DNA of 64,000 nt from Limnobacter sp. (GCA_029866125.1 JARWZZ010000005.1:62001-126000), one strand, 5' to 3'; shown: positions 36,601 to 43,928, numbered from the stretch's first letter. Program-made: numbers and translations. The notes: generated by a model from the letters alone, not told the origin.

Positions 36601-36731
36601 GCCAACAGATCAAGCTAACGCCTGACGCAACCCGCACCATCAACCATTTGGTTGTGGCTGAATACATGAATGAATTTTCCGCTGGTGCCCGCACAGGCAC
36701 AGGCCGCAACACCGGAGCAAACCCTTGGTAA
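33603..36731 (+). CDS. hsdR: Type I restriction enzyme, R subunit
   Basis: Cleaves unmodified DNA after ATP-driven translocation. The 1042-aa length is normal. The N-terminal PD-(D/E)xK nuclease shows PDITLLI...AFIEVKK (Asp near residue 119, E-x-K near 133-135). The SF2 helicase core has Walker A TQGSGKT near residue 312-318, a DEVH box near 425, and GLTGTPL near 453; the motif VI-type arginines follow in LLQALTRVNRTYKD. The C-terminal part is helical for contact with HsdM. It overlaps hsdM by 7 bases and appears intact. Confidence 0.93.
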   Translation: MVFSEDSRVKIPCILHLVRLGYQYLSLKGATWDEETNIFPALFNESISKINPELDLDDATRLLADVKLLLDNEDLGKAFYERLTERSGIRLIDFENFDNNSFHVVTELTCKNGDDEFRPDITLLINGMPLAFIEVKKPNNREGVLAERTRINTRSRNTRVRRFINITQLMVFSNNMEYEDGSPQPIEGAFYASPSYDSPIFNYFREEESLDLSQLLSTEDDALENEVLRDNNLNVIKHSPEFLTNKSPNTPTNRICTSLFNRDRLSFLLRFALTYVNESDGLHKHVMRYPQLFATKAIERNLDAGVKKGIIWHTQGSGKTALAYYNTRFLTDYFQQKGTIPKFYFIVDRLDLLVQAQREFSGRGLVVHSIDSREAFARDIKATQVLHNHSGKPEITVVNIQKFQDDPDVVRTEDYDFSIQRVYFLDEVHRSYNPKGSFLANLSQSDRNAIKIGLTGTPLLGDDYNSRALFGDYLHKYYYNASIADGYTLRLIREEIATNYKISLQEALAAVKLQQGEIDRKLIYSHPKFVEPMLDYIVRDFEKSRSALSDASIGGMVICDSAEQARQMFEIFNLIYASNHTGIAFAEDSSAAYMEMAQPEGYTAKTLIQNRVKNAALILHDIGSKEERKQWVENFKAGKIDILFVYNMLLTGFDAKRLKKLYLGRIIKAHNLLQALTRVNRTYKDFRYGYVVDFADIRKEFDKTNKDYFDELQSELGDEIEHYSNLFKSAEEITQEIELIKDILFSFNVENAEEFSRQISQIQDRSQMLALKKALGDARNLYNLIRLQGEYGLLQQLDFQKLNQLYRETSNHLELLNLKESIESATDTTNLLNVALEDVIFIFAKIKEEELVLADKLKNTLRQTREALAGNFDQLDPKFITLREELERLFKKKKLNEVTQEDMTANIGALNSIHDKVKELNRENNQLRAKYEGDVKYTRIHKRLQESGKITQNERHLYNALVGVKTQADEQVLQNTQLLNNESYFERMMQPIVIGEFYTRQQIKLTPDATRTINHLVVAEYMNEFSAGARTGTGRNTGANPW

Positions 36732-38359
36732 CCCAGCAATTTGAACAACGCACCCGAGAATTAATCGACAGCCTTAAAGCCATTTGTGCCGCCTATGGTT
36801 TGGGCAATGATGGCAATGAATTCAAGATTATCACCCAGGTTTTTCTATTCAAGTTTCTGAACGATAAATTTTCCTACCAAGCAAAAAAGATTCGTCCCGA
36901 TTTGGCAAATGCGGATAGCTGGGAAGCCGCTATTGCTGCGTTAAGCGTAGACGACCTGGATATGCTGCAAATGCAGATGGGGCCCGACACCGCCCGCCTA
37001 AAGCCAGAGCATTTCATTTCCCATTTGTTTAGCCGCCAGAACGCACCTGAATTTGCCAAACTGTTTGACGACACACTGCGCGACATTGCAATTACCAACA
37101 ACGACATTTTCGCGGTTAAAACAGACGGAGGAGCCAAGATTACCTTGTTTGACAGGGTCAGCGAATTCATCACAGACACCTCCAAACGGGATGCCTTTTG
37201 CCGTGCGATCATCAACAAGTTGGGTGATTTTAGTTTCGAGCGTATTTTCAATGAAAAGTACGATTTTTACGCAGCACTGTTTGAATACCTGATCAAGGAT
37301 TACAACAAAGACAGCGGCGGCAAATACGCCGAATATTACACCCCACACGCGGTGGCCAAAATCATGGCGGCCATCCTTATACCTGAATCGGTTCGTGGAA
37401 AAATTTCAAACGTAAGTTGTTACGACCCCTCGGCAGGCTCAGGCACGTTATTGATGAACATCGCCCACGCCATTGGTGAGCAACGCTGCAGCATTTATTC
37501 TCAAGACATCTCGCAGAAATCATCCAGCCTGCTGCGTCTGAATTTGATCTTAAATAACTTGGTGCACTCCATACCCCACATCATTCAGGGTAACACCATG
37601 CTTCACCCTTATCACAGGGAAGGTATGTCTATTAAAAAGTTTGATTTCATCGTGAGCAATCCACCCTTCAAGATGGATTTTTCTGATTTCCGAAACGAGC
37701 TGGACACCAAAGAACATCAAGAACGATTCTTCGCAGGGGTACCCAACATACCCAAACAGGCCGTGGACAAGATGGCCATATACCAGCTTTTCTTGCAGCA
37801 CATCATTTACTCACTAAAGCCTGGTGGCAAAGCAGCCGTGGTGGTACCCACTGGCTTTATTACTGCACAAAGCGGTATCGATAAGGGCATTCGCCAGCAC
37901 TTGGTGGACAATAAAATGCTGGCTGGTGTGGTGTCCATGCCCAGCAATATTTTTGCCACAACAGGCACCAACGTTTCCATTTTGTTTATCGATGCAAGCA
38001 ACACAGGGGATGTGGTGTTGATTGATGCCTCAAACCTTGGCACCAAAGTCAAAGACGGCAAAAACCAGAAAACCCTGCTTTCCACGGATGAGGAGGACAG
38101 GATTATTGCCACGTTCAACGCCAAGCAAGCGGTGGAAGATTTCTCGGTGGTAGTTGCTTACGCGGACATCGCTGCCAAAAACTATTCATTAAGCGCAGGT
38201 CAATATTTCGAGGTGAAAATTGAATACAGCGATTTAACACCTACCCAGTTTGCAGAAAAATTGAATGGGTTTAGTGAGCGACTGAATGACTTATTCAATG
38301 AGTCAGCGGTGCTGGAACAGGAAATTAAAAAGCAATTGGCAGGTTTACGGTATGAGTAA
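36725..38359 (+). CDS. hsdM: Type I restriction enzyme, M subunit (N6-adenine methyltransferase)
   Basis: Methylates adenine in the recognition site chosen by HsdS. The 544-aa protein has the helical HsdM N-terminal domain (about residues 1-160), the SAM-binding motif I YDPSAGSGTLLMNIAHAIG near residue 232-250 and the catalytic NPPF near residue 312 (FDFIVSNPPFKMDF). The annotated start is a TTG inside the end of hsdR; no better ATG exists nearby. It overlaps the following AlbA-domain gene by 8 bases. Confidence 0.94.
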   Translation: MVTQQFEQRTRELIDSLKAICAAYGLGNDGNEFKIITQVFLFKFLNDKFSYQAKKIRPDLANADSWEAAIAALSVDDLDMLQMQMGPDTARLKPEHFISHLFSRQNAPEFAKLFDDTLRDIAITNNDIFAVKTDGGAKITLFDRVSEFITDTSKRDAFCRAIINKLGDFSFERIFNEKYDFYAALFEYLIKDYNKDSGGKYAEYYTPHAVAKIMAAILIPESVRGKISNVSCYDPSAGSGTLLMNIAHAIGEQRCSIYSQDISQKSSSLLRLNLILNNLVHSIPHIIQGNTMLHPYHREGMSIKKFDFIVSNPPFKMDFSDFRNELDTKEHQERFFAGVPNIPKQAVDKMAIYQLFLQHIIYSLKPGGKAAVVVPTGFITAQSGIDKGIRQHLVDNKMLAGVVSMPSNIFATTGTNVSILFIDASNTGDVVLIDASNLGTKVKDGKNQKTLLSTDEEDRIIATFNAKQAVEDFSVVVAYADIAAKNYSLSAGQYFEVKIEYSDLTPTQFAEKLNGFSERLNDLFNESAVLEQEIKKQLAGLRYE

Positions 38360-39776
38360 ATTTGGCATAGAGAACAGCACTACAGAATTTAAGCGACAGC
38401 TTAATGATGCACTGGAAAAAGAAGTTGTGGCGTTTCTCAATTCCACCAAAGGTGGGGATATTTACATAGGCGTGGACGACGACGGCGATGTTTGCGGAGT
38501 CGACAATGTAGATGCCTTGATGCTTGCCATTTCAGACCGCATCAAAAACAACATACTGCCAACCTGCCTTGGACTTTATGATGTGTATGCGCAGGAGCAT
38601 GAAGGCAAAAACATCATTCATGTGGTGGTGTCACGCGGCACTGAAAAGCCTTATTACATAAAGCGCTTTGGGCAATCGCCGGCTGGCTGTTACCTCAGGG
38701 TGGGCAGCGGTTTGCAGCCGATGACCACCGCCATGATTGACCAACTTTATGCAGGGCGAGTCCGTAACTCATTACGGAATATTGCTGCGCCCACATCAAG
38801 GAAACTAGCGTTTCAGCAACTCAAAATTTACTATCAAGAAAAAGGCTTTGAGATCAACGATGCGTTTCTGGAAAACCTGGAGCTATACACGCCAGACGGT
38901 AAAAATCTAAATTACGCGGCTTATTTGCTTGCAGACAACAACAGCATTTCCATCAAGGTGGCCAAGTATGCAGGCACGGATAAATGCGACCTGATTGAGA
39001 ATGAAGAGTACGGGTATTGCTCATTGGTCAAAGCAACACACCGCGTACTGGACAAGCTGGAAATTGAGAACCGTACCCTCACTAAAATTACAGGTGCAGC
39101 GGAACGAGAGCAGCACCGCCTGTTTAACGCACGCGCCCTGCGGGAAGCACTGATCAACGCCATGATTCACAATGACTACAGTGCGGAAGTATCCCCTGTG
39201 GTGGAAATTTATGCAGACCGGGTCAGCATTACTTCATATGGTGGATTGGTTGCTGGCTTGAGCCTTGCTGAATGCATGGCGGGCCGTTCGATGCCCCGCA
39301 ACCGCGAGTTGATGCGTGTGTTTCGCGACCTTGGATTGGTTGAGCATTTAGGCTCTGGCATGGGGCGTATTCTGCAAGCGTATGACAGCAGCGTTTTTCA
39401 TATCAGTGAGCATTTTTTTGAGATTCGCTTTCCGATGGAAGAGCGAGCTCTGGAAGTAATAGCCCAAGATAAGGAAGAGTCAGGGGCAGAGTCAGGGGCA
39501 GAGTCGCAGCTACTTCGTATACTACATGTTTTGCAGACCACCCCATTGTCCAAATCCGAACTAGCCCGCGAGTTGAATCTAAAGAATGTAACCGGCGCAA
39601 TGAACCGCTCGGTGAACATCTTGCTAGAGCGAACATTGATTGAAAGAACATTGCCAGACAAGCCGAATAGCCGGCTGCAAAAGTACAGGCTGACATCGAC
39701 AGGGAAGCAGTGGTTAAGCGACAAGGGTTTGGATAGAGAGGACCAATCAGCAATGGAACAAAGGGGTGTGGTATGA
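38352..39776 (+). CDS. AlbA_2-domain ATP-binding protein inserted in the hsd operon
   Basis: About 474 aa from the ATG at 38352, which overlaps the end of hsdM. The N-terminal AlbA_2/Schlafen-type domain is clear (ENSTTEFKRQLNDALEKEVVAF, then FLNSTKGGDIYIGVDDDGDV, residues about 4-45). The middle (about 255-345) resembles the HATPase_c-like domain of this family (REALINAMIHNDYS, then VEHLGSGMGRI). An ESGAESGAES linker near residue 375 leads to a C-terminal winged helix (LLRILHVLQTTPLSKSELA). Such proteins are annotated as transcriptional regulators or RNA-binding ATPases and recur between hsdM and hsdS; the job is unknown. Confidence 0.85.
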   Translation: MSKFGIENSTTEFKRQLNDALEKEVVAFLNSTKGGDIYIGVDDDGDVCGVDNVDALMLAISDRIKNNILPTCLGLYDVYAQEHEGKNIIHVVVSRGTEKPYYIKRFGQSPAGCYLRVGSGLQPMTTAMIDQLYAGRVRNSLRNIAAPTSRKLAFQQLKIYYQEKGFEINDAFLENLELYTPDGKNLNYAAYLLADNNSISIKVAKYAGTDKCDLIENEEYGYCSLVKATHRVLDKLEIENRTLTKITGAAEREQHRLFNARALREALINAMIHNDYSAEVSPVVEIYADRVSITSYGGLVAGLSLAECMAGRSMPRNRELMRVFRDLGLVEHLGSGMGRILQAYDSSVFHISEHFFEIRFPMEERALEVIAQDKEESGAESGAESQLLRILHVLQTTPLSKSELARELNLKNVTGAMNRSVNILLERTLIERTLPDKPNSRLQKYRLTSTGKQWLSDKGLDREDQSAMEQRGVV

Positions 39777-41059
39777 GTAAGTGGCAACAAACCACCCTTG
39801 GAAAAATTGTGAAGCTTGGCGGAGGAAAGATTCAAACCGGACCTTTCGGAAGTCAGCTACACGCCTCTGACTACGTTGATCAAGGTATCCCTTGCATCAT
39901 GCCCGCCAACATGAAGAATAATCAAGTAGATTTGTCTGGCATCGCTATGATTTCCGAACTGGATGCAAAACGTTTATCTCAACACCTAGTTAATGACGGC
40001 GATATTGTTTACAGCAGGCGAGGAGACGTCACCCAGAAAGCATTAATTAGCAAAAAAGAAGAAGGATATTTCTGCGGGACTGGATGTCTTTTGGTACGCC
40101 CAGGAAAAAACATCGATCCTGAGTTTCTAACATACCACCTCAGCACACCATCTAATCAAAGTTGGATTGTGAATCAAGCAGTTGGCGCTACTATGCCCAA
40201 CCTGAACACCACAATTTTATCCAATGTTCCGCTGAACGTTCCTGACAAAGTAACTCAGCAAAAAATTGCTGCAGCGCTGTCTGCACTCGATTCCCGAATC
40301 GAATGCAACAACCGTATCAATGTTGAATTGGAAGAGATGGCCAAGGCTCTCTATGACTACTGGTTTGTACAGTTTGACTTCCCCGATTCTAACGGCAAAC
40401 CCTACAAATCCTCCGGCGGCAAGATGGTCTACAACGCCACGTTGAAAAGGGCGATTCCAGAGGGCTGGGGCGTTGAAGCTCTCTTGAAAAGTTGTGAGGT
40501 AATTGACTGCCTGCATTCAAAGAAGCCTAAATTCGCATTTGAGGATCAACATTCATATCTATTACAACTCGAAAATTTACTTGATAACGGCCAAATAGAT
40601 TTGACCAAAAAATATTTTGTAACAAAAGACGACTACAAACTTTGGACGTCGCGAATCGAAGTGAAAAAAAACGATATTGTGATGACGAACGCTGGGCGTA
40701 TAGCAGCTTTTGCACAAATCCCGTCGGATGTTAAATGCGGGATCGGTAGAAATATCACAACCCTTCGACCTGTAAATATTCTTCCGAATTTTTTCTATCT
40801 GTCGTTATCAAGCCAAGATATTAAAATACAAATTTTGAACAATCTTGATCAAGGCGCGTTCTTCAAAAGCTTTAACGTAAAGGGAATGAAGTCTTTAAAT
40901 CTACTAAGACCCAGCTATGCGATAGAGGAGCTCTTCGAGAAGAAAATAACACCAATAATTGAAAAACGCCATTTGGTTGCCGCAGAGAACTCCGTTCTCA
41001 GTAAACTCCGCGACTGGCTACTTCCCCTGCTAATGAACGGTCAGGTTACGGTTGAGTGA
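39773..41059 (+). CDS. hsdS: Type I restriction enzyme, S (specificity) subunit
   Basis: Determines the DNA sequence recognised by the complex. The 428-aa protein has two target-recognition domains, each followed by a conserved coiled-coil spacer: TRD1 about residues 1-160 with spacer VTQQKIAAALSALDSRIECN, then a hinge AKALYDYWFVQFDFP, and TRD2 about 230-375 with spacer ...LVAAENSVLSKLRDWLLPLL. TRD2 DNA is more AT-rich than the rest, as is common after TRD exchange. The start overlaps the upstream stop by 4 bases. Length suggests a complete two-part specificity. Confidence 0.92.
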   Translation: MSKWQQTTLGKIVKLGGGKIQTGPFGSQLHASDYVDQGIPCIMPANMKNNQVDLSGIAMISELDAKRLSQHLVNDGDIVYSRRGDVTQKALISKKEEGYFCGTGCLLVRPGKNIDPEFLTYHLSTPSNQSWIVNQAVGATMPNLNTTILSNVPLNVPDKVTQQKIAAALSALDSRIECNNRINVELEEMAKALYDYWFVQFDFPDSNGKPYKSSGGKMVYNATLKRAIPEGWGVEALLKSCEVIDCLHSKKPKFAFEDQHSYLLQLENLLDNGQIDLTKKYFVTKDDYKLWTSRIEVKKNDIVMTNAGRIAAFAQIPSDVKCGIGRNITTLRPVNILPNFFYLSLSSQDIKIQILNNLDQGAFFKSFNVKGMKSLNLLRPSYAIEELFEKKITPIIEKRHLVAAENSVLSKLRDWLLPLLMNGQVTVE

Positions 41060-41062
41060 GCG

Positions 41063-41170
41063 GTGCCCAAAGTCAAATTACCACAACCTCCCAAGAAATT
41101 CGAAGTTTCAATTGTGCCGTCCTCAGCTACGAAATCACTAACCTTTGTCGCAGCAAGTGGGCAGGGCTGA
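41063..41170 (+). pseudogene. rhuM N-terminal fragment behind hsdS
   Basis: A GTG frame 3 bases after the hsdS stop reads VPKVKLPQPPKKFEVSIVPS and SATKSLTFVAASGQG, then TGA. This is the N-terminus of a RhuM protein, which normally continues for about 300 residues. The stretch GAAGTTTCAATTGT plus neighbouring bases is shared with the first rhuM remnant at 32255, in the same orientation. So rhuM pieces flank the whole restriction-modification operon. The position directly after hsdS is where intact rhuM is often found. Confidence 0.72.
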
Positions 41171-41278
41171 CAAAGAGCTGCAGATTTAGGATACACAAGG
41201 AGAACAGACCCAATACAGAATTTGGGCTGACGCACAAGAATTGATACGATGAGAGACTATCGCAGCCGACGCCCAAAC

Positions 41279-41878
41279 ATGATCATCTTCAACACATTCG
41301 GTCACGCCATCCATACAAATATTACCCTTAAAATATTTTCCCTAATTGAGAAAGGAAGAATGAAATCCGTGCAGGGAATCATTCTTCATCAAACAGGTGG
41401 CGCGACCGCAGAATCATCTTTCAACAGCTACAAAAATGGCGCTGCAGGTGCACATTTCCTTGTGGACAAAGACGGCACAATTTATCAAACCGCCTCTGTA
41501 TATCAGCAGACATGGCATGTTGGGAAACTTCGCTCTAGATGTTTAGCTGAGCTAAGTTGCAGTGCCGCTGAGCAGCACCAAGCCAGTCGGTTTGACCCAA
41601 CAGGAACCCACCGTAGGGAAATGACTAAATCCGTGCCAAACAGATATCCTTCCAATCAAGACTCCATCGGGATTGAAATTGTAGGACAGGCTCTGCCACT
41701 GAACGAGCCCAATCCAGATAAGCGGATTTACGAAACACTTTCAACCCAACAGAAGGAAAGTCTGGATTGGTTGATTCGGCACTTGACCTTGTCACTAAAA
41801 ATATCCACCAAGGAAATTTTTCGGCACCCAACAGTGTCCTACAAAAACAATTCAGAAGCGGCAACTGCGACATGGTAA
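41279..41878 (+). CDS. N-acetylmuramoyl-L-alanine amidase-like protein without signal peptide
   Basis: About 199 aa (starts at 41249, 41279 and 41360 are possible; the last has AAAGGAAGA directly upstream). The amidase_2/PGRP core shows GIILHQTGGATAESSFNSY with the first zinc-binding His, GAHFLVDKDGTIYQTASVY, TWHVGKL, SIGIEIVGQAL, and a C-terminal FRHPTVSYKN with the second His. This wording is that of a group found in type VI secretion clusters of proteobacteria (from memory). There is no signal peptide. The stop overlaps the start of a lipoprotein gene, the arrangement expected of an effector with its immunity protein. Confidence 0.8.
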   Translation: MIIFNTFGHAIHTNITLKIFSLIEKGRMKSVQGIILHQTGGATAESSFNSYKNGAAGAHFLVDKDGTIYQTASVYQQTWHVGKLRSRCLAELSCSAAEQHQASRFDPTGTHRREMTKSVPNRYPSNQDSIGIEIVGQALPLNEPNPDKRIYETLSTQQKESLDWLIRHLTLSLKISTKEIFRHPTVSYKNNSEAATATW

Positions 41879-42285
41879 AAGCGATATTGCTTGGGTTGAT
41901 TTGCTTACTTGCAGCATGCAGTAGCAAGCAACCGCCCGACTCCATGCAAATATGGATTGAGCAGAATGCTACTTACACAGGGCTAATCAGCTCTGATGAA
42001 ACACCAGAATCATGCGCAAGTTTTCGGGTGGATGAGAGCACTGCGATGAAGGCATTTCAGTCGTCGATTGCAGTCACCGAGCGAGTGTACCAACATGAAT
42101 TGGTGGCCTCAAATTGCATGGCCTCGGGCACCTATGTAAATGCTGACCAAAAGGGCCGATGGACTTTGGACAAAGCCTGCCGTTTGATCATTGAAAATGG
42201 AAATAGTGGCGTGGAATACAAACTGTTCAAACAGTGCGGGCTACCCATGTTTTATGAACTAGATTTGAGTGAGACTTCGTTGTGA
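41872..42285 (+). CDS. Lipoprotein overlapping the amidase gene (candidate immunity protein)
   Basis: A 137-aa protein from the ATG at 41872, which overlaps the last codons of the amidase gene; a longer in-frame reading from 41767 would bury the signal peptide. The N-terminus is a type II signal peptide with the lipobox LAAC (residues about 12-15). The mature part has four Cys residues (SCASF, ASNCMAS, KACRL, KQCGL) that could form two disulfides. No known domain recognised. Tight coupling to a leaderless amidase suggests a periplasmic inhibitor. Confidence 0.72.
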   Translation: MVKAILLGLICLLAACSSKQPPDSMQIWIEQNATYTGLISSDETPESCASFRVDESTAMKAFQSSIAVTERVYQHELVASNCMASGTYVNADQKGRWTLDKACRLIIENGNSGVEYKLFKQCGLPMFYELDLSETSL

Positions 42286-42617
42286 GAAGAAATCTAACCA
42301 AGCCTGAATTAGCAGCCTTTTTCCAGTATTGAAAGACTGGAATTCGGCCAGAGCGGATATTTGGACTGACGGCCGAAACGTCTGAGTCATCGGCGAAAGC
42401 AGACTTCGACACTTAAGCGATATTCGATGACGACGCTGATACTAGGAATTGGATTCCAAGCTCACCATATTATGGCGAATAATTAGGGTTTATTTTTCAT
42501 CCTGTTCATGCGATGCTTTGCAATAATCTGAAATAGTTAATTTAAGAAAAATCATTTGCGATGTGCGGATAAATGGATATCGCCGTTATTGTTCTATAAG
42601 TCAAGTTAAGCATCAGG
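42286..42617. other. 332-base stretch without a supportable gene
   Basis: It holds a hairpin TTCCAGT ... ACTGGAA (42321-42342), possibly the terminator of the lipoprotein gene although the T-run precedes rather than follows it, and a weak attC-like tail ending in GTTATTG (42585-42591) just before the next gene. No frame of convincing length or similarity was found. The segment is AT-rich and may contain decayed sequence. Confidence 0.4.
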
Positions 42618-43193
42618 ATGAGCATGAGCATGAGAACTTTCTTGATCAACATGGCTGAGGTTCATCATCAGCTTGGCTTGATTAGCCATGATGAATTTTG
42701 GGAGCGTCGCGAGGTGGCTCTATGGCTATCGGAAGACAACGAAGTACGTTCCGATCCTAGGGTAATCCTCGGAGAGGATGCTAAGCTAGTAGAAGATAGT
42801 AACGAGGACTTCGGTGAGAATGCATCGGTGATTTCAAAGATCAGTAACGGTAAAGGAGGTCCCAGTGAAAACGACGAAAACTGGATTGAGTTTCTCTGCC
42901 TTGGCGTCTGGGTTTTCACAAAATCGGACCCTGATTCCTATCCTTCCGTGCCTCACGGCCATCACAATAGCCAGAATAAAAAATGGCCGAAGCTAAATCC
43001 CTATACGGGTCGCGTATTCAAAGCCAAGCATCAAGAAGACATAAGCAACAGACTTTCAAAAAAACAGATGAAAATGATATGGCAAGACGAGAAGTTCAAA
43101 AGCTTCTGTAGAGAAATGGTAGTTTGGTATCAGGAGCAGTACCCGTACTTTGAATTCTCAATACGTAGGCCATTATGCATGCCTCGGTGGTGA
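42618..43193 (+). CDS. Hypothetical cassette protein with HGHHN/NPYTG block
   Basis: Up to 191 aa; ATGs at 42618, 42624 and 42630 are all possible, with AGGA just upstream of the first. The most striking block is SVPHGHHNSQNKKWPKLNPY followed by TGRVFKAKHQ near residues 108-135, rich in His, Asn and Lys; the C-terminal part (LSKKQMKMIWQDEKFKSFCR) is helical. I think this block occurs in other uncharacterised proteins but cannot name a family; no function is proposed. The stop is 4 bases before the attC-like site 43198-43269, the usual position of a gene in an integron cassette. Confidence 0.6.
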   Translation: MSMSMRTFLINMAEVHHQLGLISHDEFWERREVALWLSEDNEVRSDPRVILGEDAKLVEDSNEDFGENASVISKISNGKGGPSENDENWIEFLCLGVWVFTKSDPDSYPSVPHGHHNSQNKKWPKLNPYTGRVFKAKHQEDISNRLSKKQMKMIWQDEKFKSFCREMVVWYQEQYPYFEFSIRRPLCMPRW

Positions 43194-43197
43194 GAAT

Positions 43198-43269
43198 GCT
43201 TAACAAACGCAGGCACTGGGACAAAATTTCCGCTGGGCTCCGATTTTGCCCGTGCTGCGGACGTTATAT
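43198..43269 (+). repeat. attC-like integron recombination site 1
   Basis: It begins with GCTTAAC (RYYYAAC core) and ends with GTTATAT (GTT-core, one position off GTTRRRY). Between them the strand folds back: GCAG (43209-43212) pairs with CTGC (43255-43258), and CAC-GGG-CAAAAT on the left (43214-43227) pairs with ATTTTGCCCGTG (43243-43254), leaving G213, T217 and A221 unpaired on one side only. Unpaired bases on one arm are the hallmark of attC. The loop contains CGCTGGGCTCC, nearly the same as in site 3 (45671). It lies between the stop of one gene and the ribosome-binding site of the next. Confidence 0.72.
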
Positions 43270-43284
43270 GTGTAGGAGGTTCCC

Positions 43285-43581
43285 GTGGTACACGTAGCCG
43301 AGGAGCAGTGCCCCGTTTGCCTCGCGCCAGCGAAGTTTGAGCCAGTTGGGCCCGTGAGGAAGCACTATCAGTGCGGAAATTGTGGCGAGTTCGTTGTCGC
43401 TTCTATCGCGGAGCGCTGGCTTCGATCGAGCATTAATGATTCGCGAGCAAATAAGGTTCGTGGAATTACATCTGCTGCGCGAGAGGGCGAACTTCTTGTG
43501 ATTGAGCGTGATCCGTTGAAACAACAATCTCCCACCTACTCATTCAAGTTAAAACGGCGCGCTGAGGCACTGCGTGGATAG
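43285..43581 (+). CDS. Small zinc-ribbon protein (cassette gene)
   Basis: A 98-aa protein with GTG start, chosen because AGGAGGT (43274-43280) lies 4 bases upstream. The N-terminus carries CPVC and, 21 residues later, CGNC, which would bind one zinc ion. The remainder is basic and helical (RANKVRGITSAAREGELLVI). I do not recognise a family. It begins 15 bases after attC-like site 1 and stops 9 bases before a shorter attC-like sequence, consistent with a single-gene integron cassette. Confidence 0.62.
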   Translation: MVHVAEEQCPVCLAPAKFEPVGPVRKHYQCGNCGEFVVASIAERWLRSSINDSRANKVRGITSAAREGELLVIERDPLKQQSPTYSFKLKRRAEALRG

Positions 43582-43590
43582 GGCCTGCCC

Positions 43591-43630
43591 CTATAACAGG
43601 TCAGTCGATTCAGACACGTTTGCGTTATGT
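43591..43630 (+). repeat. Shortened attC-like sequence 2
   Basis: CTATAAC at the left and GTTATGT at the right pair as an outer stem (ATAAC with GTTAT), with GTC/GAC inside. At 40 bases it is shorter than a normal attC (usually 55 or more), so it may be a deleted or degenerate site. Its support is positional: a gene stops 9 bases before and the next ribosome-binding site (ACGGAGG, 43634) follows at once. Confidence 0.35.
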
Positions 43631-43648
43631 TTCACGGAGGCATCGCTA

Positions 43649-43912
43649 GTGAAACCTGACGATTACAAATCTCGCCTAAGTAAGTTGCTGACGAAAGCCA
43701 ATAACCTTGAGGGCAATTTGGCAAGCTACCAAATTAATTGGGCTGAATGGGATGCTCAAGGTCGGCATGATGGTCCACCTGACTGGCTCATTGATAAAGA
43801 TGATGAGCTCGTGGCCCCGTTCGAGCACTTGGCTGAATCTCTCTTCTTAAAAACAGTTCGCGCAGCTCCAAACCGATGTGTAAGCCAGTCGTTATGCAAA
43901 CGAATATCTTAA
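43649..43912 (+). CDS. Hypothetical protein, possibly 3'-altered cassette gene
   Basis: An 87-aa reading from the GTG at 43649, supported by ACGGAGG 8 bases upstream; no ATG fits. The first 70 residues look like a real acidic, soluble protein (DDYKSRLSKLLTKANNLEG, then WAEWDAQGRHDGPPDWLIDK), while the last 18 (RAAPNRCVSQSLCKRIS) look like non-coding read-through. A GTTATGC core (43891-43897) lies inside this tail, so the native end may have been replaced when the DUF262-HEPN cassette entered. No family recognised. Confidence 0.45.
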   Translation: MKPDDYKSRLSKLLTKANNLEGNLASYQINWAEWDAQGRHDGPPDWLIDKDDELVAPFEHLAESLFLKTVRAAPNRCVSQSLCKRIS

Positions 43913-43928
43913 ATCTACTGGATAAAAT

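Noticed and set aside
42292..42298. ATCTAAC after the lipoprotein gene as an attC left core
   Set aside because: No matching GTT core with a foldback was found downstream; the hairpin there is a simple symmetric stem.
42521..42591. attC upstream of the 42618 gene, ending in GTTATTG
   Set aside because: The inner pairing is weak and the left core lacks AAC; kept only as a remark in the intergenic entry.
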